A stretch of DNA of 22,186 nucleotides from Phycisphaerae bacterium (GTDB taxonomy: Bacteria > Planctomycetota > Phycisphaerae > Phycisphaerales > Phycisphaeraceae), in contig NZCH01000099.1 of NCBI GenBank assembly GCA_002688155.1, positions 1-22,186 on the forward strand. The letters are read 5' to 3'. The notes under the pieces were generated by a model. That model saw only the letters and a program-made list of their open reading frames with translations. It did not search any database and was not told the DNA's origin. Both the position numbers and the translations under genes were made by a program. Positions 14,986-21,560 of this stretch are shown in pieces. Each line of letters opens with the position of its first letter. The stretch's first letter is position 1.

Positions 14986-15260
14986 CGGACGGCGACACCG
15001 ATCGGCCAAGGGTGTTGGAGCAGCTCGATCATGTCGCCCGTGTTGAGACGGACCGCTACTACGACGGTTGCGGCTACAACCTGCGCGGACAGTATGTTTG
15101 ACGCAAACCATACACGAAGGTCCTGCTGACGCGCTGCCCCGAGTGCGGTCAATTCGCGCCGGTGCCGGCGTGGAGGATGTGACTGAAATGAATTGGCACG
15201 GCGTATCGTGCGATTTGGATACTTTTTCTCGTCAGCCTGCTGTTGGCAGAGGGGATCTGA
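14982..15260 (+). pseudogene. Decayed CGYNLRG/CPECG zinc-ribbon membrane protein
   Basis: Reading one frame from the ATG at 14982 gives a normal start and then YYDGCGYNLRGQYV, a TGA at 15099, RKPYTKVLLTRCPECGQFAP, further TGAs at 15180 and 15189, then a hydrophobic stretch RAIWILFLVSLLLAEGI, and a TGA at 15258. The paired CGYNLRG and RCPECG motifs form a zinc ribbon found at the N-terminus of many planctomycete membrane proteins, usually followed by transmembrane helices as here. All parts stay in one frame, so decay is by stop codons rather than frameshifts; the first TGA could be one C-to-T change from CGA. The ATG overlaps the upstream gene's stop. It is not likely a selenoprotein, because several stops occur. 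Confidence 0.75.
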
Positions 15261-15453
15261 CTCTTTGGGATTCCAATGTGGGTGATTCAGTCGGACGCCC
15301 ATTGCTACGATTCACTCCTGCACGAGCGTCAACCGTTGCGCATATTCCACGAACGGGCACACACGAATGCTCGATCGCTGTGCTACAACGCCTGCTGCAC
15401 ATTTTCAGCGGTGTCACGGGCGTTAACCACACCCGTGTTCCGAATCCCGCGCT
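15261..15453. other. Gene-free remnant after the zinc-ribbon pseudogene
   Basis: About 190 bp between the pseudogene and the nspC stop. Plus-strand frames here are open for up to ~85 codons but have Cys/Arg/Thr-rich, implausible compositions and would run into nspC antisense. It is probably further decayed sequence of the pseudogene. No repeat, promoter or terminator recognised. Confidence 0.4.
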
Positions 15454-16608
15454 TCATGATAATCGTGTCTTGTAATCCTCATACCCGAACGTCCGCACGA
15501 TGCGCGTATCACCTGCTACCGAATTGTGAATGGCGATAGCGGGCAGATTGACGCCGTTGAAAGCGGTGTTTTTGACCATGGTGTAGTGAGCCATGTCGGT
15601 GAAGACGAGTTTGTCGCCGGCGTGGAGGGGGCGGTCGAACGAATAGTCACCGATAACGTCGCCGGCCAGGCAGGTCAGGCCGGCAAGGCGATAGGTATAC
15701 GGTTTCTCACCCGGTGCGCCGGTGCCGATGACGTTGGGGCGATACGGCATTTCCAGAACATCGGGCATGTGCGCGGCGGCGGACGTGTCGAGGATGGCGA
15801 TGTCCAACTCGTTGTGCGTGATGTCGAGCACGGTGGCGACGAGCACTCCGGCGTTGAGCGCGATTGCTTCGCCGGGCTCGAGGTACACGGCGACGTTGTG
15901 TTTGTCCCGCAGCGCCGACACGATGCGCACGAGCAGGTCAACGTCGTAGTCGTCGCATGTGATGTGGTGCCCGCCGCCGAGGTTAACCCACGACACTTGC
16001 TTTAGTTGCCGCGCGAACTTGTTTTCGAACGTGGCGACAACGCGATGCAGAGCGTCCGCGTTCGATTCGCACAATGTGTGCACGTGCAGGCCGGTGATAC
16101 CATCGAGCGGCGTATCGCCGAGTTGGTCAGCCGTCATACCCAGCCGGCTGCCGGGGGCACACGGGTCGTATATCGCGGTATGGACCTCCGAATGTTGCGG
16201 GTTGATGCGCAGCGCACACGCGATGCCGGCCGACGTCACGTGTGTGCGATACCGATCCCACTGCGACAGCGAGTTCAAGCTGATGTGGTCAGCCAGCGCG
16301 AGCAGTTCATCGATTTCATCATCGCGGTACGCGGGCGAGTAAACGTGTACCTGTTTGCCAAAATGCTCGGCGCCCAGTTTGGCTTCATTGAGTGAGCTGG
16401 CCGCCACGCCGGCCAGGTACTTACGAATCAGCGGAAACAGCCGCCACGCGGCGAAACCTTTTAACGCCAGCAGTACCTGCGCGTCGCAACGCTTCGCCGC
16501 ATCCGCAATGAGTTCGCAGTTGCGCTGAATCACCGCCTCGTCGATGACGTAACACGGGCTTGGGATCGCGTGCGCGTCGAGGTTGGGTGGTAGTGCGTGG
16601 GGGGGCAT
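15454..16608 (-). CDS. nspC: Carboxynorspermidine/carboxyspermidine decarboxylase
   Basis: PLP-dependent decarboxylase (alanine-racemase fold, group IV decarboxylase relative) that turns carboxyspermidine (or carboxynorspermidine) into spermidine (or norspermidine). It has 384 residues, the family's length. Seen: the PLP lysine K50 in VLLALKGFA (46-53), GLHVHTLCES (173-182), NLGGGHHI (209-216, phosphate loop), YLEPGEAIA (242-250), Cys313 in LTCLAGDVIGDY (311-322), and HYTMVKNTAFNG (341-352). LALKGFA and HTLCES are diagnostic of NspC as against diaminopimelate decarboxylase. It lies 68 bp downstream of the partner dehydrogenase on the same strand. No clear ribosome site before the ATG. Confidence 0.95.
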   Translation of the reverse strand: MPPHALPPNLDAHAIPSPCYVIDEAVIQRNCELIADAAKRCDAQVLLALKGFAAWRLFPLIRKYLAGVAASSLNEAKLGAEHFGKQVHVYSPAYRDDEIDELLALADHISLNSLSQWDRYRTHVTSAGIACALRINPQHSEVHTAIYDPCAPGSRLGMTADQLGDTPLDGITGLHVHTLCESNADALHRVVATFENKFARQLKQVSWVNLGGGHHITCDDYDVDLLVRIVSALRDKHNVAVYLEPGEAIALNAGVLVATVLDITHNELDIAILDTSAAAHMPDVLEMPYRPNVIGTGAPGEKPYTYRLAGLTCLAGDVIGDYSFDRPLHAGDKLVFTDMAHYTMVKNTAFNGVNLPAIAIHNSVAGDTRIVRTFGYEDYKTRLS

Positions 16609-16676
16609 GTAACCGGGTTTCGGGTGTTTGGCGTTGCGTGCTGCTCATACGTAATACACGACCACCGGTCGCGGCC

Positions 16677-17927
16677 TTACACGTCCCCGCCCATTGGGCC
16701 GTGGTCGACAATGGCAGTGTCGTCGATGGGTTGGGACCAGTCGACAATGTGCCACGGCAGACCGTGCTTGGTCATGTCGGCAAGGAACGGGTCGGGGTCT
16801 AGTTGTTCAACGTTAAATACGCCCGGCCGGCGCCACGTGTTTTGGAGCATCAACTTCGCGCCGAGCATGGCGGGCACGCCGGTGGTGTAGCTAACGGCCT
16901 GTGCGCCGGTTTCGTCAAACGCCTTTGCGTGGTCGCAGTTGTTGTAGATCATCTTGCACGCGCGCCGACCGTCCTTGACGCCCTGAATCACCGCGCCAAT
17001 GCACGTGATGCCCTCATATCCCTTGCCCAGGCCCGCAGGCTCGGGCAGCACGGCCTGGAGGAACTGCAGCGGCACGATCCGCCGGCCGGCGTAATCGACC
17101 TCGTCGATACGCGTCATGCCCACATTCACCAGTACGCGCAGGTGCGTCAGGTACGACGGTGAAAATGTCATCCAGAACCGAATGCGCTGCAGGCCAACCG
17201 GCGAGAGGAACTTGACCAGCGACTCGAGTTCTTCGTGGTACATCAGGTACGACGCGCGCGCGCCGATGTTGGGGTAGTCGAACTGCACATGCCGCGACAG
17301 CGGCGCGATGGTGATCCATTTGCCACGGTCCCAGTATCGCGCGTCCTGCGTGATTTCGCGGATGTTGACTTCCGTGTTGAAGTTGGTGGCGAAGTGCTTG
17401 CCATGGTTGCCGGCATTGCAGTCGACCAGGTCGATTGTGTGAATTTCATCGAACAGGTGCTTCGCGGCGTACGCGCAAAAGACGTTGATGGCACCGGGAT
17501 CAAACCCGCAGCCAAGTAATGCCATGATGCCCGCGTCGGCATAACGGTCTTGATACACCCACTGCCAACTGTACTCAAAGTGCGATTCGTCGCGTGGCTC
17601 GTAGCAGGCGGTATCCAGATAATCGACCTTCGTCGCAAGGCACGCGTCCATGATGGACAGGTCCTGGAAGGGCAGGGCGAGGTTGAGCACGACGTCAGGC
17701 TTGGTCTTTTCAATGAGCGCGATGGTTTGTGGCACGTCGTCGGCGTCGAGTTCGTACGTTTCGACGTCTTGGCCTGTCTTTTGTTTGACGGATGCGGCGA
17801 TGTGGTCGCATTTTGATTTGGTGCGCGACGCGATCGCGACGTCGGTGAACACGTTGGACAGTTGCGCGCACTTGTGCGCTCCGACGGTGCCGACGCCACC
17901 AGCGCCGATGATCAGAACTTTGGGCAT
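16677..17927 (-). CDS. Carboxyspermidine dehydrogenase (saccharopine dehydrogenase family)
   Basis: NAD(P)H-dependent enzyme that condenses a diamine (putrescine or diaminopropane) with aspartate semialdehyde to carboxyspermidine or carboxynorspermidine. It has 416 residues. It begins with a Rossmann motif VLIIGAGGVGTVGAHKC (4-20), followed by TDVAIASRTKSKC and VVLNLALPFQDLSIMDACL, all typical of the LYS1/saccharopine-dehydrogenase-like family. The segments DTACYEPRD and GCGFDPGAINVFCAYA match the carboxynorspermidine synthase branch. The assignment as polyamine enzyme rather than lysine enzyme rests mainly on the adjacent nspC. The start at 17927 (MPKVLII) is where the Rossmann fold begins; the same frame runs on to 18488, but that part is Arg/Pro/Ser-rich and antisense to the MOSC gene. 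The upstream gap to the divergent gene is ~95 bp. Confidence 0.93.
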   Translation of the reverse strand: MPKVLIIGAGGVGTVGAHKCAQLSNVFTDVAIASRTKSKCDHIAASVKQKTGQDVETYELDADDVPQTIALIEKTKPDVVLNLALPFQDLSIMDACLATKVDYLDTACYEPRDESHFEYSWQWVYQDRYADAGIMALLGCGFDPGAINVFCAYAAKHLFDEIHTIDLVDCNAGNHGKHFATNFNTEVNIREITQDARYWDRGKWITIAPLSRHVQFDYPNIGARASYLMYHEELESLVKFLSPVGLQRIRFWMTFSPSYLTHLRVLVNVGMTRIDEVDYAGRRIVPLQFLQAVLPEPAGLGKGYEGITCIGAVIQGVKDGRRACKMIYNNCDHAKAFDETGAQAVSYTTGVPAMLGAKLMLQNTWRRPGVFNVEQLDPDPFLADMTKHGLPWHIVDWSQPIDDTAIVDHGPMGGDV

Positions 17928-18011
17928 GGGCGTGTTCCGTGTCGGTCGTGCGAAGCCGCGAGCGGCCGCGCTAAGCCGCAGTCGGTCGGGGCGTACGATA
18001 ACTTGGTGTGT

Positions 18012-18017
18012 ATGATG
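18012..18017 (+). promoter_or_regulatory. Candidate -10 box (TATGAT) for a leaderless MOSC mRNA
   Basis: TATGAT (5 of 6 to TATAAT) lies exactly six bases before the ATG at 18023, with no Shine-Dalgarno sequence between. No obvious -35. This is the best of three boxes at identical spacing in this window. Confidence 0.5.
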
Positions 18018-18022
18018 CCGCC

Positions 18023-18472
18023 ATGCCGAACGCGCTGTTTTGTAATGTATTAGCGCTTGCGCTGCGGACGGAGCATCTGGGTCCGATGAAGCAAGTGGAT
18101 GCGATGACAGTCCGCGTTGGCGGCAGCGCCGAGGGTGATCACGGATCAAGTGCGAAGCGCGGGGTGACGTTTCTTTCAGACGCGCAGTGGCGCGAGGTGA
18201 ACGCTGAACTGGGCTCCGACCTGCCTTGGCATACGCGTCGGGCGAACGTGCTGTGCGAGATCGATCGGCTGGGAGTTCTGATTGGTAAGACGCTTCGCGT
18301 GGGCGACGTCGTCGTGCGCATTCTCGCGGAAACGGCGCCTTGTGCGGAGATGGATTACCTCCATCCCGGCCTGTGCAAGGCGCTGATTCCCGACTGTCGC
18401 GGGGGTGTGTACGGGCAGGTGATGCAGGGCGGGACGATTCGTGTGGGGGACGTTTTGACGGTGGTTGCGTGA
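18023..18472 (+). CDS. MOSC domain protein
   Basis: A 149-residue stand-alone MOSC domain, the fold of the molybdenum-cofactor sulfurase C-terminus; such proteins handle sulfur or bind/transfer sulfide at a conserved cysteine. Family segments: KRGVTFLSDAQWREVNAELG (45-64), LPWHTRRANVLCE (67-79), GKTLRVGDVVVRI (88-100), LAETAPCAEMDYLHPGLCKAL (101-121, with the conserved Cys107) and CRGGVYGQVMQGGTIRVGD (125-143). The substrate is unknown. Read divergently from the polyamine genes. The start at 18023 is preferred to a GTG at 18008 in frame. It ends at a strong intrinsic terminator two bases after the stop. Confidence 0.92.
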   Translation: MPNALFCNVLALALRTEHLGPMKQVDAMTVRVGGSAEGDHGSSAKRGVTFLSDAQWREVNAELGSDLPWHTRRANVLCEIDRLGVLIGKTLRVGDVVVRILAETAPCAEMDYLHPGLCKALIPDCRGGVYGQVMQGGTIRVGDVLTVVA

Positions 18473-18474
18473 TA

Positions 18475-18503
18475 CCCACGGATTGCATCCGCGGGTTTTA
18501 TTT
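18475..18503 (+). terminator. Rho-independent terminator of the MOSC gene
   Basis: Arms CCCACGGAT (18475-18483) and ATCCGCGGG (18487-18495) form eight pairs and one A-C mismatch around the loop TGC, followed directly by TTTTATTT (18496-18503). It works on the plus strand only. Its T-tract overlaps the stop codon (18498-18500) of the convergent gmhA-like gene. Confidence 0.85.
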
Positions 18504-19091
18504 GGACTCGTGTGCGGCGAGCAGCGGGTCCAGCACTTCGCAGAGGGTGTGGTACAGCAGCAGGTGCATTTCCTGAACGCGCGCGGTGGTGTCGCATGGG
18601 ACGAGCAGTTCGACGTCCGCGAGGCCTTTGCACGCGCCGCCATCATGGCCGAGGAAGGCGACGGACTTGACGCCCATTTGTTTCGCGGCCGTGAGTGCGA
18701 GGCGTACGTTGGCGCTTTGGCCGCTGGTGCTCAACGCGGCGAGCACGTCGCCGGGCCGGGCGTGGGCTTGGACCTGTCGCGAAAACAATTCGTCTGCGTC
18801 GTAGTCATTAACGAGCGCGGTGATAAGGCTGTTGTTGGCGGTCAGGTCGATGGCGGGAAAACCGCGTCGGTGCATGAAGTATCGGCCTGTGATTTCCGCG
18901 GCAAAGTGCGCCGCGTCGCACGCGCTGCCGCCGTTGCCGCAGCAAAGCAGTTTGTGCCCCCCCAGCAGCGCATCGCCGATCAGCGTCGCCGCGGCGTGCA
19001 ATCGGTCCGCCATCGGATCGAGCAGCGCCAATTGCGATTGCAGCGCACCGATGTTGTTCTTCAGTGATTCGCGTGTAGGCAGGTCAGGCAT
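18498..19091 (-). CDS. gmhA: Phosphoheptose isomerase-like SIS protein
   Basis: Probably interconverts sedoheptulose 7-phosphate and D-glycero-D-manno-heptose 7-phosphate, the first step toward ADP-heptose for lipopolysaccharide. The SIS domain spans nearly all of the 197 residues. Motifs: LLCCGNGGSACDAAHFAAEITGR (48-70), VNDYDADELFSRQV (94-107), ALSTSGQSANV (119-129) and RVQEMHLLLYHTLCEVL (171-187). Zinc ligands of GmhA (H61, E65, Q172, H180 in E. coli) align with H62, E66, Q173 and H181. No other heptose genes are close; DiaA-like or other SIS functions remain possible. Start at 19091 (MPDLPTRES); an ATG at 19103 would add four residues, and a longer frame to 19163 runs into the intergenic repeat. 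Confidence 0.85.
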   Translation of the reverse strand: MPDLPTRESLKNNIGALQSQLALLDPMADRLHAAATLIGDALLGGHKLLCCGNGGSACDAAHFAAEITGRYFMHRRGFPAIDLTANNSLITALVNDYDADELFSRQVQAHARPGDVLAALSTSGQSANVRLALTAAKQMGVKSVAFLGHDGGACKGLADVELLVPCDTTARVQEMHLLLYHTLCEVLDPLLAAHESK

Positions 19092-19113
19092 GTTGGCGCG
19101 CATCGGTGAGTGA

Positions 19114-19199
19114 TTGCCGATTTGCGATGATCGATTTCCGATTGTGCATAACGAACGTTTCAAGACAAATCGGAAATCGGGAATCGCAAATTCCCATTG
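19114..19199. repeat. Long imperfect inverted repeat (CGATTTGCGA... type)
   Basis: The left arm (about 19114-19146) contains CGATTTGCGATGATCG and ATTTCCGATT; the right arm (about 19164-19199) contains the reverse complements AATCGGAAAT and CGGGAATCGCAAATT. The arms pair over roughly 28 positions with a few mismatches around a ~17-base loop. It is markedly AT-richer than nearby genes and lies between the DUF420 stop and the gmhA start. Function unknown: mobile intergenic repeat, transcript-processing hairpin or terminator. Confidence 0.6.
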
Positions 19200-19204
19200 T
19201 CTGG

Positions 19205-19654
19205 CTAATGATACAGCATCACGTAGATCACGACGCCGGTGATCGACACGTACAGCCAGATTGGGTAGCCGACCTTCGCCAACCGGCGATGTTGCGCGAT
19301 ACGATGCTTCAGGCCAAGGCGAATGAGCAGGATCGCGAACACCGGCACCGTGATCGCCAGAATGATGTGGCTGATCAGAATCACGTAGTACGCCGTGCGA
19401 ACCGCGCCGGTGCCCGCAAACGGCGTGTGCACGCCGCCTTTGAGTACTTTGTCAGTCACGTACAGCACCAGGAACACCGCGGACACGGCGAACGCACTGA
19501 TCATGCAATTTCGATGCGCGCTAATGCGTTTGGCTTTGATCAACACGAGGCCAACGATCAGCAGAATTGTGGCGATGGTGTTGAGACAGGCGTTGACCGT
19601 CGGCAGATCGGCGGGTGCGAGAGCGAGCAATGATTGCGGGAAGAGCGTTTGCAT
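19205..19654 (-). CDS. DUF420 membrane protein (cytochrome oxidase assembly, CtaM-like)
   Basis: A 149-residue membrane protein of the DUF420 family, linked to assembly of heme-copper cytochrome oxidases (CtaM/YozB in Gram-positives). Four hydrophobic segments (about 23-42, 53-70, 88-112, 130-147). Conserved features: LPTVNACLNTIATILLIVG (17-35), SAHRNCMISA with H47 (45-54), YYVILISHIILAI with H96 (89-101), and HRIAQHRRLAKVGYPIWLYVSITGVVIYVML (117-147, with H117 and H122). The start at 19654 (MQTLFPQS) was chosen because the frame upstream enters an intergenic repeat and the SCO1 gene. It follows SCO1 by 34 bp on the same strand. Confidence 0.92.
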   Translation of the reverse strand: MQTLFPQSLLALAPADLPTVNACLNTIATILLIVGLVLIKAKRISAHRNCMISAFAVSAVFLVLYVTDKVLKGGVHTPFAGTGAVRTAYYVILISHIILAITVPVFAILLIRLGLKHRIAQHRRLAKVGYPIWLYVSITGVVIYVMLYH

Positions 19655-19685
19655 GACAAATCGGAACTCGACAATCGGAAATTGG
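19655..19685. repeat. Second copy of the AT-rich intergenic repeat word
   Basis: The 34-bp gap between SCO1 and DUF420 contains GACAAATCGGAACTCG and ACAATCGGAAATTGGGAATT, closely similar to the right arm of the inverted repeat at 19164-19199 (GACAAATCGGAAATCGGG). It lies between two genes that should be co-transcribed. Confidence 0.5.
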
Positions 19686-19688
19686 GAA

Positions 19689-20426
19689 TTACTTGCCCGC
19701 CACCAACCGATCGACATCGGCCTTTAATCGCTCTAACTCATGTTTGCGCACAATATGGCCATCTTCCGCGAGTGTGTCGAGTGCGTCGTAGTAGCCGCGG
19801 ACACGGCCTTGCCGATCGACGAGGACGAACTTCTGGCTGTGAATGATCGGCTGAGCCGGGTCATCTGTTTCGACGACGGGCAGTTTGAATCCGTCTTTAA
19901 TGAGAGACCACAGCGTGGCACGCGAGCCGGTGAGGAAACGCCAGTGCCTGGCATCTGCCTGCGCCATTTCCGCATACTTAGTCAGCCGCGCGGGAGTGTC
20001 GCGGTCGGGGTCGACGGTAATCGATACCAGCCGAATATCGCGCCAGCCGGGGTGTTGTTCGAGTTCCACCTGCAGCGTCGACAGGCGTGAAGTCATGCGA
20101 GGGCACATGCCCGGGCAATGTGAAAACACGAAGTCGGCGACCCACACGCTGCCTCGCAGGTCGTCGGTGCCGAACGGTTGCCCATGCTGATCTGTGAGCG
20201 TAAACGCGGGTAGCGCAAGAGGCTGATCGAACAGCATTGCGGCTGAGCTCGCGTTCGCCGTACCGTCAGCGTCACGAAAGCCGGTGGGCAGCTGTCCGCG
20301 CGTGTTATCAGATTCTCGCTCAGCCAGCGACTCGCGCGCATGCTGAATCTTCACGATCGCCAGCGTCGCAAACAGTGCGATGCCCAGCACGACGATCAGC
20401 GATCGGCGCACGGCGGAACCGTTCAT
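19689..20426 (-). CDS. SCO1/SenC copper chaperone
   Basis: Thioredoxin-fold copper chaperone that helps build the CuA centre of cytochrome c oxidase, facing the periplasm. It has 245 residues: an N-terminal membrane anchor RRSLIVVLGIALFATLAIVKI (7-27), then the SCO domain. Copper ligands: C104 and C108 in FSHCPGMCPRM (101-111) and H196 in PIIHSQKFVLVD (193-204), all present. Other segments are ALPAFTLTDQHGQPFGTDDLRGSVWVADFVF (71-101) and LVSITVDPDRDTPARLTKYAE (133-153). The start at 20426 overlaps the permease stop by one base (TGATG). The frame extends further upstream, but only as antisense-like Arg/Gly-rich sequence over the permease. Confidence 0.95.
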   Translation of the reverse strand: MNGSAVRRSLIVVLGIALFATLAIVKIQHARESLAERESDNTRGQLPTGFRDADGTANASSAAMLFDQPLALPAFTLTDQHGQPFGTDDLRGSVWVADFVFSHCPGMCPRMTSRLSTLQVELEQHPGWRDIRLVSITVDPDRDTPARLTKYAEMAQADARHWRFLTGSRATLWSLIKDGFKLPVVETDDPAQPIIHSQKFVLVDRQGRVRGYYDALDTLAEDGHIVRKHELERLKADVDRLVAGK

Positions 20427-21433
20427 CACGTCCCGTCCTTTCTTGGTCTGCTCACCATCGCGGTGGCGGTCGCGAGTGCGATCGCGGCGGCGGCGGCGAA
20501 AATCGCCACGTTCACCCACGCAGGCCACATCGACGCCCCCGCCCGGCCACCGTGAAACGACGACGACAGTGCGGACTGGCCGTACGTCAGCGGGTTCGCC
20601 AGCATGATCACCTTCAACCACGTCGGGGCGCCGGCGACCGGGAACACTGACCCGCACAGAAACCACATGGGCATAAGCAAAACCATCATGATCGCGTGAA
20701 ACCCGGCGGTCGAATCCATCGGCCAGGCGATGCACAGCCCCAGCGCGCACAGCCCCACTGCCATCAGCGCCATCACGCCGACCGCCACGAAGCACCATCC
20801 CACGGACGGTATGTCGCCAACCAGTGGCCAAATCAGCGCAAACAACAGCGCCTGCCCCAGCGCCAGCGTCGTTCCGCCCAGCACCTTGCCCAGCACGATC
20901 GCCAGCCGCGGCGCCGGCGCGACCAGCACGCCCTGCATGAAACCCTCACGCCGATCCTCGATCACCGAAATCGTCGAGAAGATCGCAGTAAACAGAAGAA
21001 TCATTGTGATCGTGCCGGGAAAGAAGTACGCGCGATAGCCGATGGTCTGTGCAGCGGATACGGACTGTACGGCGCCTTCAATTTGTGTAGCGCCCGCGGA
21101 CTGCTGTCCGTGTCCGTTAGACGACACGACCATGTGGTCCAACCCCGTCCCGAGAAACAGCCAAAAGATCGCCGGCGTGAGCAACGAACTGGCCACGCGG
21201 TTGCGCTGGCGCAAAAAGCGCACCATCTCGCGTTTCCACAACGTCAGTGCGGGCAGCCACAGACCGACCTTCGCCGTATCGTCGGCGACGTGCGCATCAC
21301 TGTGCGTTAGGGGCACCGCGGCGCTTGGGGAAGCAGGTGGTATCAAAAATGGACTCCTGATCGTGGCATCGAGTTTTGGGTGTCCGGAATTCTGCCCAAC
21401 GGGACCTTTCCGCCCACATCGCGCACCTCCCAT
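20426..21433 (-). CDS. ABC-2 type transporter permease
   Basis: Membrane part of an ABC exporter, up to 335 residues. The core starts near residue 57 (LWLPALTLWKREMVRFLRQRNRV) and has about six membrane helices, including PAIFWLFLGTG, YFFPGTITMILLFTAIFSTISVI and AIMMVLLMPMWFLCGSVFPV. The cytoplasmic coupling region EDRREGFMQGVLVAPAPRLAIVLGKVLGGT (about 158-187) is typical of ABC2_membrane proteins. Coupled by TGATG to SCO1, suggesting a role in oxidase or copper/heme-related export, but the substrate is unknown. No ATPase gene is adjacent: upstream is the divergent clpP. The start is uncertain: the ATG at 21433 is five bases from a hairpin and lacks a ribosome site; a GTG at 21316 would remove 39 poorly conserved residues. 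Confidence 0.88.
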   Translation of the reverse strand: MGGARCGRKGPVGQNSGHPKLDATIRSPFLIPPASPSAAVPLTHSDAHVADDTAKVGLWLPALTLWKREMVRFLRQRNRVASSLLTPAIFWLFLGTGLDHMVVSSNGHGQQSAGATQIEGAVQSVSAAQTIGYRAYFFPGTITMILLFTAIFSTISVIEDRREGFMQGVLVAPAPRLAIVLGKVLGGTTLALGQALLFALIWPLVGDIPSVGWCFVAVGVMALMAVGLCALGLCIAWPMDSTAGFHAIMMVLLMPMWFLCGSVFPVAGAPTWLKVIMLANPLTYGQSALSSSFHGGRAGASMWPAWVNVAIFAAAAAIALATATAMVSRPRKDGT

Positions 21434-21438
21434 TTAGC

Positions 21439-21456
21439 CGCGGTGACTGTACCGCG
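21439..21456. repeat. Inverted repeat CGCGGT / ACCGCG
   Basis: A perfect 6-bp inverted repeat with a 6-base loop, 5 bases upstream of the annotated permease ATG (minus strand) and about 30 bases upstream of the clpP -35. It could be an operator or a leader hairpin in the permease mRNA. Confidence 0.45.
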
Positions 21457-21460
21457 TGAT

Positions 21461-21478
21461 CCCGCCGCAAGTGGCGGG
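21461..21478. repeat. Inverted repeat CCCGCC / GGCGGG
   Basis: A second perfect 6-bp inverted repeat with a 6-base loop (GCAAGT), four bases from the first. It is followed on the plus strand by the clpP promoter. Together the two form tandem stem-loops in the divergent control region. It does not match the CIRCE or CtsR consensus known from heat-shock genes. Confidence 0.45.
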
Positions 21479-21487
21479 GCTGAATAA

Positions 21488-21516
21488 TTGGACGCTCGAC
21501 ATGACGTTATTATAGA
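21488..21516 (+). promoter_or_regulatory. Sigma-70 type promoter of clpP
   Basis: TTGGAC (21488-21493), a 17-bp spacer, and TATAGA (21511-21516). Transcription would start near 21523, about 38 bases before the clpP ATG. The same AT-rich box reads TATAAT on the minus strand (21514-21509), so a divergent permease promoter may overlap it. Confidence 0.6.
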
Positions 21517-21560
21517 ATCTCCAGCCAAACGGATCACCTGCTACGGAAGGACACGAACGC

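Noticed and set aside
15099..15101. In-frame TGA as selenocysteine
   Set aside because: More TGAs follow in the same frame (15180, 15189, 15258), no selenocysteine-insertion hairpin is evident, and the expected residue is not a catalytic Cys.
17928..18488. N-terminal extension of the carboxyspermidine dehydrogenase frame by 187 codons
   Set aside because: It is antisense to the MOSC gene, is Pro/Arg/Ser-rich, and the Rossmann motif begins right at MPKVLIIGAGG, so the start at 17927 is right.
20427..20831. N-terminal extension of the SCO1 frame
   Set aside because: It overlaps the ABC-2 permease on the same strand in another frame and has Arg/Gly-rich composition; the normal membrane anchor begins at MNGSAVRRS.
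21439..21478. CIRCE-type or CtsR heat-shock operator at clpP
   Set aside because: The palindromes are GC-rich 6-bp arms with 6-base loops and do not match the 9-N9-9 CIRCE or the heptad CtsR consensus.
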